Of a DNA stretch of 38,625 bases, positions 18,309 through 27,743 are shown piece by piece; the stretch's first letter is position 1, and the number at the start of each line of letters is the position of its first letter. The DNA lies in assembly GCA_024644105.1 (NCBI GenBank), contig JAHELP010000004.1, positions 4,231 to 42,855 on the forward strand. The letters are read 5' to 3'. Source of the stretch: Candidatus Nitrosopumilus sp. (lineage in GTDB: Archaea > Thermoproteota > Nitrososphaeria > Nitrososphaerales > Nitrosopumilaceae). The position numbers and the translations under genes were made by a program. The notes under the pieces were generated by a model. The model had not been told where the DNA came from and did not search any database. It was given only the letters and a program-made list of their open reading frames with translations.

Positions 18309-18653
18309 ATGTCTGAAGAGTTTATCGCAGTTGCCACAAAAGAAGTTAATGAAGATATTCACGAAATTGAAAACATTTTGAAATTATGTTCTAATGATGA
18401 TGATATTATTCAAAATTCAAATAAATTTCAAAAACACACTCATAAAATTAAAGGCCTTGCTCCTATGATGGGAAAAGATGATTTGGGTAATTTCTCATCT
18501 ACCTTAGATAACCTTTTCAAAAAAATTATTGAAGGTAAACAATATGAAAATATTTTAGATATAATTACTCAATCCTCTATTCAAATGAAAAAATCTATGA
18601 GCGAATCTAATTTTGATTTAACCCCGATAAATGAACAAATTAAACAGCTTTAG
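18309..18653 (+). CDS. Hpt (histidine phosphotransfer) protein
   Basis: HTHKIKGLAPMMG (HxxKG) in a ~114-aa helical protein beside an HK and an RR. Confidence 0.8.
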   Translation: MSEEFIAVATKEVNEDIHEIENILKLCSNDDDIIQNSNKFQKHTHKIKGLAPMMGKDDLGNFSSTLDNLFKKIIEGKQYENILDIITQSSIQMKKSMSESNFDLTPINEQIKQL

Positions 18654-18701
18654 TATTTTTTGTGGCTGAAATTTTTTATTATAGTTTACATCAAAAATTG
18701 C

Positions 18702-19058
18702 ATGGCTAAAATTCTAATTGCAGATGACTCTGATGCTATTCGTCTAGTCCTAAAAGATATTTTATCTATTGGAGATCATGAAGTTCTAGCTGAAGCAATT
18801 GATGGTGCAGAAGCTGTTGATTTTTACCAAAAACATAATCCTGAAATTTTATTACTTGATTTGGCTATGCCAAAGAAAGATGGCTATACTGTAGTTAAAG
18901 AGGTAATCCAATATGATCCTAAAGCAAAAATTATACTTATCACAGCAAGTGATGATCAAAAAGTGATTCAACAATGTTTAGACAGCGGTGCTTCTTCATA
19001 CATCTCAAAACCCTTTGATTTCAATGGAGTTTTAGAATCTATCAAGAGTTTAATTTAA
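18702..19058 (+). CDS. Stand-alone CheY-like response regulator
   Basis: MAKILIADDSDAIRLVLKDIL, ILLLDLAMPKKDGY, IILITASDD, YISKPFD. Start refined from 18660. Confidence 0.93.
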   Translation: MAKILIADDSDAIRLVLKDILSIGDHEVLAEAIDGAEAVDFYQKHNPEILLLDLAMPKKDGYTVVKEVIQYDPKAKIILITASDDQKVIQQCLDSGASSYISKPFDFNGVLESIKSLI

Positions 19059-19102
19059 GAACGTAAATTAAGGTAAAAAATAAATTAAAAATGATCTAAA
19101 TA

Positions 19103-20923
19103 ATGACAAAAATTGTTGCTGATACCAGTGTGATAATTAATGGGCAACTAGTTTCTCAAATTGAATCTGGAAGTATTAGAAATTCTGAAATTATTATCCC
19201 TCAAGCTGTTTTTGATGAATTACAATCTCAAGCATCAAAGAAAAAAGAACAAGGCTTCATTGGTCTTGAAAGAATTAGAAAACTAAAATCCTTATCTGGA
19301 AGTCATGGATTAAGTATTATTGTTAGTGGAACTCATCCATCCTCTGATGATGTCAAACTTGCTAGTAGTGGAAGAATAGATGCATTGATTGTAGATATGG
19401 CTAAACAAAATAATGCCATATTGTATACTTCTGATAATGTTCAACATCTAGTTGCACAGGCTGAGGGCCTTGAAACAGTCTTTCTGAAATCTGAAATTAA
19501 GAACGAATCTTTAGAATTTCTAAAGTTTTTTGACTCTGAAACCATGAGTATTCATCTAAAAGAAAATCAATATCCCTTGGCAAAAAAAGGAAAACCTGGT
19601 TCGTTTAAACTGACTCAGATTAATGAGGAAATTCTTACTAAGGAATATTTGGAATTAATTGCATCTCAGATTTTAGATGTTGTGAATATTTCTGATGCCA
19701 GTACATTGGAGATATCTAAAACTGGAGCATCTGTAGTTCAGCATGGTGATTATAGAATAGCAATCACATATCCACCTTTTTCTGAATCTTTTGAGATTAC
19801 AATTGTTCATCCAATTGTAAAACTAACTCTTGATGATTATTCTATTTCAGAAAAATTAATGAAACGATTTGCTGACAGTGCAGAAGGTATTGTGATTTCT
19901 GGTGCTCCTGGCTCTGGAAAAAGTACTCTTGCATCTAGCTTGGCAAATTTTTATCATGACCAAGGAAAAATTGTAAAAACATTTGAATCTCCTCGTGACT
20001 TGCAAGTAAATTCCGGAGTTACTCAATATAGTAAACTTGATGGAAGCTTTGATAATTCGGCTGATATCTTGTTGCTTGTTAGACCTGACTATACTATTTT
20101 TGATGAGGTACGAAGACGAGAAGATTTTGGAACGTTTGCTGATCTGAGACTAACTGGAGTTGGAATGGTTGGTGTAGTTCACGCAAATTCTCCATTAGAT
20201 GCAATTCAAAGATTTATTGGAAAAATTGAACTTGGAATAATCCCAAATGTGTTAGATACAGTTGTTTTTGTCAAAGATGGTGGAATTCAAAAAGTATATG
20301 ATTTAGAATTAAAGGTCAAAGTCCCTACTGGAATGACTGAATCTGATTTAGCAAGACCAGTAATTGAGATTAGAAATTTTGAAAATAATGTTCTAGAGCA
20401 TGAAATTTACACATTTGGGGAAGAAAATGTGATTGTACCTGTTGGAAAAAAAGTAGAGAAGATTGGAATTGAAAAATTAGCTGAAGAAAAAATTAAAGAA
20501 ACTTTTAGACGTTATGATCCAAACGCTGAAGTTGAAATTTTATCTGATAATAGAGTCAAAGTAATGGTCAATGAACAAAACATTGCATCAATAATTGGTA
20601 GAGGGGGTTCTAACATCAATGAGATTGAAAAATCCCTTAAAGTGCATATTGATGTAGTTGAGAAAACATCTGAGAGTGAATCACTAACCTCAAATGATCT
20701 ACCGTTTAGTTTTTCAGAATCAAAAACTTCCCTGCTTCTGACTGTAAATAGAGATTTTTCCTCAATGCATGCTGATATCTATGCCAATGAAAAATTTGTT
20801 GCATCAGTTAGAATTGGAAAAAAAGGTCAAATTAAAATTCCTAAACGCTCTGATGTGGCAAGAAACTTGATGGATTTAACCTCTTCACAAAATGATATCA
20901 AAATTTATCTTAAAGATTTTTAA
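19103..20923 (+). CDS. PIN domain - PilT/VirB11-like ATPase - KH domain protein (COG1855-type)
   Basis: VADTSVIINGQL (PIN), VISGAPGSGKSTLASSLA (Walker A), IASIIGRGGSNINEIEKSL (KH GxxG). Confidence 0.92.
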   Translation: MTKIVADTSVIINGQLVSQIESGSIRNSEIIIPQAVFDELQSQASKKKEQGFIGLERIRKLKSLSGSHGLSIIVSGTHPSSDDVKLASSGRIDALIVDMAKQNNAILYTSDNVQHLVAQAEGLETVFLKSEIKNESLEFLKFFDSETMSIHLKENQYPLAKKGKPGSFKLTQINEEILTKEYLELIASQILDVVNISDASTLEISKTGASVVQHGDYRIAITYPPFSESFEITIVHPIVKLTLDDYSISEKLMKRFADSAEGIVISGAPGSGKSTLASSLANFYHDQGKIVKTFESPRDLQVNSGVTQYSKLDGSFDNSADILLLVRPDYTIFDEVRRREDFGTFADLRLTGVGMVGVVHANSPLDAIQRFIGKIELGIIPNVLDTVVFVKDGGIQKVYDLELKVKVPTGMTESDLARPVIEIRNFENNVLEHEIYTFGEENVIVPVGKKVEKIGIEKLAEEKIKETFRRYDPNAEVEILSDNRVKVMVNEQNIASIIGRGGSNINEIEKSLKVHIDVVEKTSESESLTSNDLPFSFSESKTSLLLTVNRDFSSMHADIYANEKFVASVRIGKKGQIKIPKRSDVARNLMDLTSSQNDIKIYLKDF

Positions 20924-21374
20924 AATTATCAATAATCTTTGGATTTGCTTTTAAAAAAGTAATGAATTTTCTTAACTGTTTGATTGTTTTTGGATTCAAA
21001 TGATGTTCAATACCTTCAGTATCTTGGTTTGCAGTATCATATCCTACCCCTAAAATTTCAAAAAATTCTAACAGTATTCCGTGTTTTTGTCTAATCCCAT
21101 CTGCAACTTCTATTCCTTTTTCTGTTAAGTTAATACCATGATATTTTTCATATTCTAAAAATCCATTCTCATCTAATCTTTGTAGCATCTTAGTTACACT
21201 TGGAGCACTTACATGCATGTATCTTGAAATATCTAAAGTAGTTGCATATCCTTTCAACTCTACTAATTCTGAAATAATTTCCAAGTAATCTTCCATTCTA
21301 GTACTTGATCTTGTTCTCTCTGATTGGTGTGCAGCTTTAATCGAATCTAGTCTTTTGGAATTTTTTGTTTTCAT
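20910..21374 (-). CDS. DtxR/MntR-family metal-dependent transcriptional regulator
   Basis: MEDYLEIISELVELKGYATTLDISRYMHVSAPSVTKMLQRLDENGFLEYEKYHGINLTEKG; HHL metal-binding region. Confidence 0.92.
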   Translation of the reverse strand: MKTKNSKRLDSIKAAHQSERTRSSTRMEDYLEIISELVELKGYATTLDISRYMHVSAPSVTKMLQRLDENGFLEYEKYHGINLTEKGIEVADGIRQKHGILLEFFEILGVGYDTANQDTEGIEHHLNPKTIKQLRKFITFLKANPKIIDNFKNL

Positions 21375-21506
21375 TTAGTCTTTGTATCTAAATAGATCTA
21401 GTATAATTGGGTTCTTTTGTGGGAAATTTGGTTATTCTTTGTTGACTTGAATGTAACCTGAGTTGATCTTTGTTTCTTAACTAGATTTTTCTAAAATCAA
21501 ATTGGA

Positions 21507-21857
21507 ATGGTTGATCCCCTAAAGGAACGTCTAGATAAATTGAAAAAATTCTCTGATTCAGCTAAGCGTAGAGCATCTTTATACTCAGAAGTCACTAAAA
21601 TGGATGATTCTCATACTGCTCGTTCATTGGGGGCACTTCAAAAAGCTCCTGCACCTGGAAAGAAACTCCAAAAAATTGGGTTTTTGATGTTATGGGTACC
21701 TGAACCTACTGGAGTAACTTGTGCAATTGGAGGACCTATGATTGTTGCTGGTCGATATCTTGACAAAAAATACAATGGTGCCACTCTTCATGATATTGGT
21801 CACCAGACAAAAAATACAATGTCTTCAATAAGTGATTTTAAAAATTCTGTAATGTAA
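21507..21857 (+). CDS. Hypothetical membrane-associated protein (116 aa)
   Basis: Charged N-terminus then hydrophobic glycine-rich segment FLMLWVPEPTGVTCAIGGPMIVAGRYL. Confidence 0.6.
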   Translation: MVDPLKERLDKLKKFSDSAKRRASLYSEVTKMDDSHTARSLGALQKAPAPGKKLQKIGFLMLWVPEPTGVTCAIGGPMIVAGRYLDKKYNGATLHDIGHQTKNTMSSISDFKNSVM

Positions 21858-21895
21858 CCCAGTTAGTTTTTAACAGGATTGACACAAATTCATCT

Positions 21896-22387
21896 ATGAC
21901 CACAAGGGCACAAGCATTAATCCCTATCACCATTGCAGCTGTAATTATTGGAGTTATTGGAATGTTAACTCTACCAAGTGACAGTAAACTAGAATCAGTT
22001 GAATTTCCAAGAGGTACAATTTTGGTAGATGATGTTGCACTTGAAGTACAAATTGCAGATTCGGAACCTCGAAGAGTTCGTGGTTTAATGTTCCAAGAAC
22101 AACTCCCATATGATCAAGGGATGATTTTTGTATTTCAAGAACCTGGACTTTATTCTCTGTGGATGTTAAACATGCAGTTTTCTCTTGATATGATCTGGTT
22201 TGACAGTAATGGAAATGTTGTACACATTGAAGAAAATGTTCCTCCATGCAAAACTGTAGTAGAAATCACCAGCTGTCAAAGCGTAGTTCCAGATAAGGAG
22301 GCATTATATGTTCTTGAAGTGACTTCGGGGTTTATTGAACAAAACAATATCACTGAAAATTCAAAATTAACAATAATTTCAATTTAG
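21896..22387 (+). CDS. DUF192 protein with N-terminal signal/anchor
   Basis: RRVRGLMFQEQLPYDQGMIFVFQEPGLYSLWMLNMQFSLDMIWFDSNGNVVHI is diagnostic of DUF192. Confidence 0.9.
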   Translation: MTTRAQALIPITIAAVIIGVIGMLTLPSDSKLESVEFPRGTILVDDVALEVQIADSEPRRVRGLMFQEQLPYDQGMIFVFQEPGLYSLWMLNMQFSLDMIWFDSNGNVVHIEENVPPCKTVVEITSCQSVVPDKEALYVLEVTSGFIEQNNITENSKLTIISI

Positions 22388-22427
22388 GATTGCAAAGCCT
22401 TATCTTTGTATGCATAAATTATATTTT

Positions 22428-23054
22428 ATGAACAAGTGGGTTGTAATTCTAATAGGAATTGTAATAATAATATCCGCATCACTCATAATTGTATACCAAC
22501 CAAATTCTGAGACTGAAACAAAACCTGTCTATGAAACAGGGTTTACATATTATGATATTGAAAAAATTCAAAAAACATTAGCAACACATAATATTTTTGT
22601 ATCTGCTCCAACTGCGATTACTGATAAGACAATCTCCCAATACTGTACATATTTTGAGAATGGCTTGCCTAGAACTGTGGAATATTGTACCACCACTGCA
22701 GTAACTGACATTCATGGTAATGCTTTGGGAAATATCAATCTGGGCGGTGATACAAATTCCCCAATTTTGGCCATAGCTAATCTTGAAACAGCTACCTTAG
22801 AATCAAATCCAGATGAAATTTTAATCGTTTTTGAGACTGTAATTGAGAGTCTAGTTTGTGACTGTTGGGATGAGGAGAAATCTGAAGACTTTGAATCGAT
22901 TTCAGCCTGGCTAGATGCTGTTAAGAAATTTTACAGTGATTCTAATCAACGAAATGTTAAATCAAAAATTGATAATTTAGCAAATTCCCAAATCTCTTTA
23001 GAAATTACCAAAAAGGAAAATTCTGTCTTACAGACTTTAATTATTCTCAAGTAG
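22428..23054 (+). CDS. Hypothetical exported/anchored protein
   Basis: N-terminal TM (MNKWVVILIGIVIIISASLIIVY) then soluble domain. Confidence 0.6.
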   Translation: MNKWVVILIGIVIIISASLIIVYQPNSETETKPVYETGFTYYDIEKIQKTLATHNIFVSAPTAITDKTISQYCTYFENGLPRTVEYCTTTAVTDIHGNALGNINLGGDTNSPILAIANLETATLESNPDEILIVFETVIESLVCDCWDEEKSEDFESISAWLDAVKKFYSDSNQRNVKSKIDNLANSQISLEITKKENSVLQTLIILK

Positions 23055-23094
23055 TCTAATTATATACTTGAAATTTCTTTGATTGACGATTACA

Positions 23095-23865
23095 ATGATT
23101 GATCAATTATGGTTAATTTTACTTGGGTTTGCAGCAGGAGTGTTAGGTTCAATGATTGGCTTGGGTGGTGGAATCATAGTTGTTCCTGTTTTAACATTTT
23201 TAGGATTTCCTCCGACAGTTGCTGCAAGTAATAGTCTCTTTGCAGCATTAAGTAATGCTATTGCATCCACAATTTCTTATTCAAAACAAAAACGAATTGT
23301 GTATTCTTTAGGTTTAAAACTTGGCTTACTTTCTATTCCTGGAACTATTCTTGGAGCAATAATCTCGACTGATGTTGCGCCTGACATCTTTAAAATTCTA
23401 TTTGGATTTGTCTTGATTGCATCTGCAGCATACATATTTTTAAGAAAAAAAATAGAGACCCAAGAAAAAACTATTTCAAAACAAATGATTATTTTTGCAA
23501 TTGGTGCAAGCTTTTTTGCAGGAATAATTTCATCCTTCTTTGGAATTGGTGGCGGAATAATCTTTGTTCCTCTGATGGTTGTGGGAATGGGAATGGCTAT
23601 GAAAAAAGCTGCCCCAACATCACAAATGATTTTATTATTTGCATCATTGTCTGGTGTTATTGTTCACAGTCTTCTTGGACATCCTGACTTTCTCCAAGCT
23701 GGGTTACTTGCAATTGGCTCTTTTATTGGTGGATTAGTTGGTGCTAGATTATCAATTGATATTAAGGAACGTTATTTACAAATTTTAGTATCTCTTGTAA
23801 TTTTGATTGCAGCTGCAAAATTATTTATCGATTCTATGTCTGGTAATCTTTTTTCAGCATTTTAG
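23095..23865 (+). CDS. TauE/SafE-family permease
   Basis: Duplicated GLGGGIIVVPVL / GIGGGIIFVPLMV motifs, about 8 TM. Confidence 0.93.
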   Translation: MIDQLWLILLGFAAGVLGSMIGLGGGIIVVPVLTFLGFPPTVAASNSLFAALSNAIASTISYSKQKRIVYSLGLKLGLLSIPGTILGAIISTDVAPDIFKILFGFVLIASAAYIFLRKKIETQEKTISKQMIIFAIGASFFAGIISSFFGIGGGIIFVPLMVVGMGMAMKKAAPTSQMILLFASLSGVIVHSLLGHPDFLQAGLLAIGSFIGGLVGARLSIDIKERYLQILVSLVILIAAAKLFIDSMSGNLFSAF

Positions 23866-23917
23866 CCTCGTTATTTTTTTTGTATTTTTATACTAATTTT
23901 GTAATACATATTGTTCA

Positions 23918-23961
23918 TTAGGTCTTATGACCTAAGGGCGGGAGAGACTAGTCGGCTCTCC
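23918..23961 (+). promoter_or_regulatory. Two adjacent hairpins: structured leader or small RNA before the nucleotide cyclase
   Basis: TTAGGTC-ttat-GACCTAA (7/7) at 23918-23935 and GGAGAG-n9-CTCTCC at 23941-23961; locally GC-rich in an AT-rich gap. Confidence 0.5.
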
Positions 23962-24043
23962 TGTATTATTTTCTTGAAAAATTTTATATGATTTTATTTT
24001 TTTAAATTGAACTTTATTTACTGGATAAATCAGAGATTTACTG

Positions 24044-24862
24044 TTGGGCTCAAATACTTCTACAAAAGATATGGCAAAAAAGGGATTAGATAATCTCCTT
24101 TCAACCAAAAACCATAACATTGTGGATATTTTATTGGGACGAAAAGATTCCCCACAGATTAATTCCAATATGCTTGCAGAAGAAGTGCAAAAGAGAGTGT
24201 ACAATGCACTAAAAGAAAATCATCCTTATTCTGATGTCATTACTGACTCTGATAAATTCCTTAGAGAAAATGTTTTTTCTAGCAAATCTATGATTGTAAT
24301 GTATGTGGATCTTGTTGGTTCCACTCAACTGGTTTTGGATCTTCCACAAAAACAATTGGCTATAATTATTAGTTCATTTGCTCAAGAAATGGCTTATGTG
24401 ATAAAACAACATAGTGGTTTTATTCTAAAATTTGTTGGTGATGCAGTAATAGGATATTTTGTTCAATCTGAAAATAATACTCCTGCAGATAATTCTGTTA
24501 GCTGTGCAGAATCAATGCTTAGAGTAGTTCAAACAGGAATTAATCCAATATTACAACAATATGATTTTCCTGATCTTGCAATAAAAATTGGGATTGATTT
24601 TGGTGAAAATACCATTATTCGTTATGGTGATAATGAAAAAGAATCTCATGTTGATCTTCTTGGCCCTTCTATGAACATGGCTGCAAAAATACAAGGCCAT
24701 GCACAACCAGACCAAATTTTGATTGGTGATGAGGTCTATTCAAAATTGGATTCTTCTATACAAGAATATTTTGAACAAGTCAAATGGCAAGAAACTGAAT
24801 GGAATTATAGAAATAAAATCACTGGACAAATCTATCCTGTATATGCATATGTGGGAAAATAA
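24044..24862 (+). CDS. Class III adenylate/guanylate cyclase catalytic-domain protein (start TTG 24044 or ATG 24071)
   Basis: MYVDLVGSTQLV, LKFVGDAVIGYF, DLLGPSMNMAAKIQGHAQPDQILIGDEVYSKL. Confidence 0.9.
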   Translation: MGSNTSTKDMAKKGLDNLLSTKNHNIVDILLGRKDSPQINSNMLAEEVQKRVYNALKENHPYSDVITDSDKFLRENVFSSKSMIVMYVDLVGSTQLVLDLPQKQLAIIISSFAQEMAYVIKQHSGFILKFVGDAVIGYFVQSENNTPADNSVSCAESMLRVVQTGINPILQQYDFPDLAIKIGIDFGENTIIRYGDNEKESHVDLLGPSMNMAAKIQGHAQPDQILIGDEVYSKLDSSIQEYFEQVKWQETEWNYRNKITGQIYPVYAYVGK

Positions 24863-24953
24863 AATCTAAATTCCCTTGTCTTAAATTAGATTTATCATAA
24901 AAAACTCATTGCAATGTTATCAAACTAATGAATACTAATAGTGTTGGAAAAAC

Positions 24954-25145
24954 CTAGTCATCAAGAATTACTAGTGCGGTGTAAAGTATTTTTTCTTGAA
25001 ACACTGTAGTAGTCAATTTTATGTCTGCTACTTTTCTTTGCTCTATTATTTCATTTACAAGGCCATCTAGTTTAGATAACTCTTCTGATTGTACAGTTTC
25101 AATATGCATACTTGATATGAATAGACCTAAAATAAAAACATACAA
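24954..25145 (-). CDS. Small exported hypothetical protein (63 aa)
   Basis: Signal-like N-terminus MYVFILGLFISSMHIETVQS, then soluble tail; isolated ORF. Confidence 0.35.
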   Translation of the reverse strand: MYVFILGLFISSMHIETVQSEELSKLDGLVNEIIEQRKVADIKLTTTVFQEKILYTALVILDD

Positions 25146-25280
25146 TATCTATAAAAATTATAAAATTTGAAGTTGTTTTGTAATAGTTGATTTTAATCTG
25201 AATTAACATAACTAGTTATTTTATTTCTGTATATATTCAAAATCCTTAATGCTTATAGATTATTATGAATATGGAAAAAT

Positions 25281-25448
25281 ATGAGATGTCCTAATTGTGG
25301 AAATCAAGCAAGCTGGAGAGATCCAGATTGTAACAAATGTGATTCCACACTACATCAAAAAGACTGTAAAGGTAAATCTCCTGATTGTAAGTGTCATGCA
25401 ACAAATGAACAAATCTGGACACAGAAAAAATCTACACAATCAGGCTAG
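25281..25448 (+). CDS. 55-aa cysteine-rich zinc-binding micro-protein, missing from supplied ORF track
   Basis: MRCPNCGNQASWRDPDCNKCDSTLHQKDCKGKSPDCKCHATNEQIWTQKKSTQSG*; seven Cys in CxxC-type spacing. Confidence 0.7.
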   Translation: MRCPNCGNQASWRDPDCNKCDSTLHQKDCKGKSPDCKCHATNEQIWTQKKSTQSG

Positions 25449-25509
25449 TTTTCAAAAGTTTCAATATCGCTAAATTTAGAATTCAAACTGAACATTTATT
25501 TTCATAGTG

Positions 25510-27147
25510 CTATATTCCCTCTGCACTACCATCTCGTCTAATCTCTGCAACTCCTTGGAATCCTTCACTTGTTTGACATTTTAGAACTGCATGAATTGCA
25601 CCCAGATAAAATGAGTATCTTTCTCTGATGTCAATTTCATATCCTAGATTTTCTAGGTATGTTGACACCTCATTATTTGCAAATCCTTCCTCTATGCTAA
25701 TTGTTCCACTCATGGAAGAATGAATTCTTGGTTTAGTCATTGATTTGTCAATGGAAATGTTGCCATCAATTACCCTGGAAATAAAATGACTAATTACAGA
25801 AAATATTCTTGAGCTACCTGGACTTCCAAGCATTATCCATGGTTTTCCTTGATGGTTTACTATGGTTGGACAAACAGATGTCCATGGTGCTGCATTTGGT
25901 CTCAGATAAAATGGGTGGTTTGGATTTTTAAATTCATAGCAAGACATGTAATTGTTATAAAGAAATCCTAAACCTTCTGCTGCAGCTTTTGAACCGTAAG
26001 ATAATTCAATTGATTGCGTAATGCCGATTGCATTTCCTTCATCATCCATTACTGATAGATGTGTAGTTTCATCAGGATCATTTGATGGCTCTTCAAGAGG
26101 TAGAGTTGGGTCTACCATATTCCTAATTGAACCTGCTAGTGTTCTTGCAAAATTTGTACTAAGATGTGTTTTATCTCTAGTTTGGTGATATGTATTTGGA
26201 TCATATGGTCTTTGAGATCTATGTAGTAAGGCTTTTCGAAAAGTTTCTGCTACAAAATGATATGAATCCGGTTTTGCACTACGAATAAAGTCTGATGATA
26301 TATTGTTTAACATCATTAGAACTAGTAGTAAAGTCCTACCTGCTGTTGGAGGTGGCATGGTAATTATTTCCATGTCTCTGTAATTTCTTGAAATAGGTTT
26401 TCTTTCAATTGGTTCTGGAATCAATGCAAGATCATCTGCATGCAGAAAACCTTCATTGATTCTCATGTCTTCATTAATTTTTTTTGCTATGGTTCCATGA
26501 TAAAATGTTCTATAACCAAATTCACTCATATGTTTTAGAAGTTCACATAAATCATCTTGTACAAATAAATCCCCTTCTTCATATGGCACAAGTCCATCTT
26601 TTAAGAAATATTTTGCACCTGATTTTGATTTTACTCGTAAAAATTTTTTTAGATTTTTTTCTTGAATGTCATGCTGTAATTTTGTAATTCTATAACCTCG
26701 TTTTGCTATTCTAATTGAGGGCTCTACAATTGTTGCCCAATCTAATTTTCCATAATGTTCATTTAGATAACCAATAACAGCAGGAGTACTTGGAACTGTG
26801 GTAGCCTTGTATCCTACAAATCTTGTAGAGCGCTTTTCAAAAAATGATGCGTGTGCAAGAGATGGTGCTCTACTTGAGCCATCAAGAGCAATGGTTTCTC
26901 CGTTAATGTGTAATAATGCTAATGATTGACCTCCTAATCCTGAGGCTTGAGGTTCACAAACACCTAATGCAATTGCAGTAGCACATGCAGCATCAATTGC
27001 ATTACCGCCTTTTTTGAGCATTTCAACTCCTGCTTTTGTGGCATCAGGAAATGCAGATGATACCATTCCATGTTTAGACTTTGAGCATTTTTTGTCTTCC
27101 GTAGGTAAAAACGATGATTCAACTTTCTCTATGTTCAAATTATTCAT
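25510..27147 (-). CDS. Gamma-glutamyltransferase-family Ntn hydrolase, no evident signal peptide
   Basis: MVSSAFPDATKAGVEMLKKGGNAIDAACATAIALGVCEPQASGLGGQ; DETTHLSVMDDEGNAIGITQSI (predicted nucleophile Thr); MLGSPGSSRIFS. Confidence 0.93.
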   Translation of the reverse strand: MNNLNIEKVESSFLPTEDKKCSKSKHGMVSSAFPDATKAGVEMLKKGGNAIDAACATAIALGVCEPQASGLGGQSLALLHINGETIALDGSSRAPSLAHASFFEKRSTRFVGYKATTVPSTPAVIGYLNEHYGKLDWATIVEPSIRIAKRGYRITKLQHDIQEKNLKKFLRVKSKSGAKYFLKDGLVPYEEGDLFVQDDLCELLKHMSEFGYRTFYHGTIAKKINEDMRINEGFLHADDLALIPEPIERKPISRNYRDMEIITMPPPTAGRTLLLVLMMLNNISSDFIRSAKPDSYHFVAETFRKALLHRSQRPYDPNTYHQTRDKTHLSTNFARTLAGSIRNMVDPTLPLEEPSNDPDETTHLSVMDDEGNAIGITQSIELSYGSKAAAEGLGFLYNNYMSCYEFKNPNHPFYLRPNAAPWTSVCPTIVNHQGKPWIMLGSPGSSRIFSVISHFISRVIDGNISIDKSMTKPRIHSSMSGTISIEEGFANNEVSTYLENLGYEIDIRERYSFYLGAIHAVLKCQTSEGFQGVAEIRRDGSAEGI

Positions 27148-27284
27148 TCTCGTTTTGTTGGTAAATCATTTATTCATTCCAGTCACACTTTACAATTTTT
27201 TTAATATTTGTCAACTCTTTGTATTCTCTTTCTTGCATATTAACTGAATTGATATTTTTATGATTCATATTTTTATTTTCACAA

Positions 27285-27650
27285 TTATTCTTCTGGAAAA
27301 GTGTTCCCTGCTTCAATTACTATATCTGATGATATTGTTGAATTATCCAAAATAGTCACATTTTTTTCTATCACAATATTGTCTCCCATTGTAACTCCAT
27401 TGCCAATTATTGTCTGCTTTTCTATTACAACTTTAGTTCCCAACACACAATCATTACCTACGTTAACCTGTTTTTCTATCACACATCCATCTCCCATTGT
27501 CACTCCATTACCAATTACTGTCTTTTTTTCAATGACTACTCTCTTACCAAACACACAGTCGTTTCCTATGTGAACACCATTTTGGATTACTACACTGTCA
27601 TCCATACTGACATTATTTCCTATTTTTGCACTAGGATCTATGTTTGTCAT
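27285..27650 (-). CDS. Left-handed beta-helix (hexapeptide repeat) mini-protein 1
   Basis: IGNNV/IGNGV/VGNDC hexapeptide pattern; 108-nt internal repeat of ctcccattgt at 27383 and 27491. Confidence 0.88.
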   Translation of the reverse strand: MTNIDPSAKIGNNVSMDDSVVIQNGVHIGNDCVFGKRVVIEKKTVIGNGVTMGDGCVIEKQVNVGNDCVLGTKVVIEKQTIIGNGVTMGDNIVIEKNVTILDNSTISSDIVIEAGNTFPEE

Positions 27651-27743
27651 GATTAATTATTTACTGTAATTTTATTTAAAGAGTAAGATGTATCCAACAA
27701 CCGTTTTATTTTTTTATTAAATGAATTATTCTCTCTAAAAAAT

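Noticed and set aside
23932-24204. 90-aa minus ORF
   Set aside because: Antisense to the cyclase N-terminus and the hairpin region; no supporting features.
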